A stretch of DNA of 64,000 bases from Kudoa neothunni (Eukaryota > Cnidaria). Where the stretch lies: assembly GCA_964304625.1 (NCBI GenBank), contig OZ199838.1, positions 8,060,001-8,124,000 of the forward strand, in the 5' to 3' direction. This document shows, piece after piece, positions 61,986 to 64,000 of the stretch; the stretch's first letter is position 1; the number at the start of each line of letters is the position of its first letter. The translations under genes were made by a program, and so were the position numbers. Below the pieces are notes generated by a model. The model was given only the letters and a program-made list of their open reading frames with translations, did not search any database and was not told the DNA's origin.

Positions 61986-64000
61986 CCCTTAAAGGATAAT
62001 CTTAGGCTCCACGAGCCCATCCACGTGACACAGCGTCCATTACTTAGGTTAGACCAGTAGTGGGCAAAGTGCGGCCCGCGGACGGGTTTATGTGGCTGAA
62101 AAATTGCGCAAGCGTGTACATGTTTTCAAAATCCAGAAACACCAAGGCAGCATTTATCTTCCATAAACAAATAAATAAACAACCTTTTGATGAATATTAT
62201 GGATTTGTAAACTTTAGTTTTACGCGATTTTATTATCTGATTTGATGTTTTACCTATGCTTGCACCGTACCTATGATTATCATATGTAATGGGAATGAGT
62301 AAAGATCTAATACGCCCTTAAAACAAAATCACATGTCATAAACTTCAAAAAAAGATGGTACACGAGATTTAATTCACAACAAAAAGAATCTAAAAATAAC
62401 TAAATAGCAGAAAAACATATGAGCATGCGATACTCATACATAAATTAGGTTTGACGCAACAAGAACTATATTCATATTTTCCATTACATTCGCTGGGTTT
62501 AAAAAAATCTAATTTATTAACATATTTGAAAAACGATATAATCTATTATTCCGATCGAAACTTGCAATAATATGCCTATCATCAAATTTCTATTTTTTAA
62601 AAGTTATTTAGTTCCTTTTTAAATTAATTTATACACTAACTTTTGTATTGTACCAAAAATGTTAGAAAACCATCAATAGGTATTTAAGTTCTCAGAAAAC
62701 ACTTTATTAACAATGCGGCCCTCCAAGCTTTTGTAATGAGCCAATGTGACCCGCAGAACCAAAAGTTGTGCCCACCACTGGGTTAGACCAATTTTTTCGG
62801 TTCAAATTTCATGTAAATTCATAAAAATTAATTATGTACCAATTGGTGTTATTCATAGGAAAAATTTGATGGTTTTAAGACCTTTTTTCATCTTTTGGGA
62901 TATATTAAGCCCATGTTATGTTTGTACATAACAAAATTTGATCCCGATTTTGTACTAAACAGTTATAATGGAAGATTCCCATTTATTTATTGATATATCA
63001 TCTAACACCGAAAGTATATCTTCAAACGAGCTAAAAAATTTCTTGGAGGATGATAACGAATTAAACGAAAGTTTACTACATGAATTTGACGGTTGGTTTA
63101 TCGAAAAAATATAAAATCTTCATTTCATTATTCATAGATTTATCTAAGGGACAACTAAATGTATTCAATCAAGATTGTTCTTCCCAAATTGTCTCACATG
63201 ACTGTAACACTCGAGATTCCATTAATAATTATTTGTCGAAAGATACATCTATTATTTGGCCTTCCCAGCCCTCTCCTGGACAAACTTCCTGTAATAATGT
63301 AATAGATCGCAGTATTGTACAAGGAAAACCAATTGAATCTTTCGATTCGACGACGCCACTTGATTGCTTCAATCATTTCATAACTAAACAAATGATGGAA
63401 GAAATCATGTTGTACACCAATCACAAAGGCATCGATGAGATGGGAGATAAATGGAAACATCTCGATCTGATTGAATTAAAAGCTTTTTTAGGATTATTGT
63501 TGTTAGTTGGTGCCTACAAATCCAATTTGGAAAGTACGAACATTTCGTGGGATGAAATTCATGGGAGGCCCTTATTTCGCGCAATGAGGAGTCAGGATAG
63601 ATTCAAAAAAATCCTACGTGTATTGCGTCTTGATGAGTACTAGACCAGAAATAACAATTCAAGCTCGCAAGATAAATTTTCACCGATAAAAAAAATATTC
63701 AATGAATTTACTGACATCTGTAGAACTAGCTATATCCCAGGTCCTAATTTAACTGTTGATGAACAGCTGTATCCTTTTCGGGGCGAGTTTCATTTTTAGT
63801 GTACACGCCCAAAAAACCATCGAAATACGGTTTAAAATTTTGGATTGTTTGCGACAGCGACACATTTTATGTTCAAACATAATTCCATATTTGGGTAAAA
63901 TTGACAGTTACCATGAATCCAATCTACCTTTAATGTTGTGGTAAATTTAACACATCATCTTTTGGATGTGGGTCGTAGCATCACCTTCGACAATTATTTT
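61986..64000 (+). mobile_element. piggyBac-type element 5, runs off the window
   Basis: Begins right after TTAA (61982-61985) with CCCTTAAAGG and the palindrome-like GGCTCCACGAGCC at 62005-62017. The transposase starts at 62968 (MEDSHLFIDI). It shows TTPLDCFNHFITKQMMEEI, ELKAFLGLLLLVGAYKSN and the first catalytic block LTVDEQLYPFRGEFHF near 63750-63798. A shift near 63090 and stops at 63641 and 63797 break it. The 3' end is outside the window. Confidence 0.82.
62055..62780. mobile_element. hAT MITE inside piggyBac element 5
   Basis: A 726-bp non-coding element with TIRs CAGTAGTGGGCAAAGTGCGG and, inward from the right, CAGTGGTGGGCACAACTTTT. It is flanked by an exact 8-bp duplication GGTTAGAC (62047-62054 and 62781-62788). 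A partial copy sits in the TDRD9 intron at 43893-44306. Confidence 0.9.

Overview
This is an AT-rich metazoan nuclear window in which six compact host genes sit among old DNA transposons and one young-looking LTR retrotransposon. The host genes are split by very small canonical GT-AG introns, mostly 31-60 nt. They include animal orthologues: TMEM104, ribosomal protein S6, a DESI2-type PPPDE isopeptidase and the piRNA helicase TDRD9/Spindle-E. The species cannot be fixed from sequence alone. The tiny introns, the AT bias and the shortened proteins would suit a fast-evolving, possibly parasitic invertebrate such as a myxozoan, but that is a guess.

Layout. 1-10.9 kb: DESI2-like gene (minus), a Tigger element, a Merlin element interrupted by a second Tigger, and a long-TIR Mutator-like element (MULE). 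11.9-14.3 kb: TMEM104 (plus). 15-18.5 kb: an unknown dispersed repeat, a Tigger and a MULE fragment. 20.0-20.9 kb: RPS6 (plus). 21.3-25.7 kb: piggyBac and Tigger remains. 25.8-26.6 kb: a histone-fold gene (minus) and an unassigned terminal exon. 27.1-37.2 kb: the twin of the second Tigger, a piggyBac, and a hAT split by another Tigger. 37.5-40.0 kb: a second Merlin-type element. 40.1-48.9 kb: the TDRD9/spn-E gene (minus), preceded almost without a gap by a small unknown gene. 50.2-55.3 kb: a third Merlin carrying a whole-looking Ty3/Gypsy element with 99-bp LTRs. 55.4-64 kb: an unknown repeat, hAT MITEs, a piggyBac, the second copy of the dispersed repeat, and the start of another piggyBac that runs off the window.

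The main biological story is the piRNA-pathway helicase gene. All DEAH-helicase motifs can be read through 22 exons (predicted 960 residues), but the Tudor domain that defines TDRD9/Spn-E proteins has no room in the exon chain. One of its introns has swollen to about 4.76 kb with transposon debris, its 3' end abuts a Merlin terminal repeat, and its start codon lies 3 nt beyond the stop codon of the upstream gene. A second theme is non-autonomous spread. Two nearly identical Tigger copies share the same broken reading frames yet sit at unrelated TA targets, which implies movement in trans.
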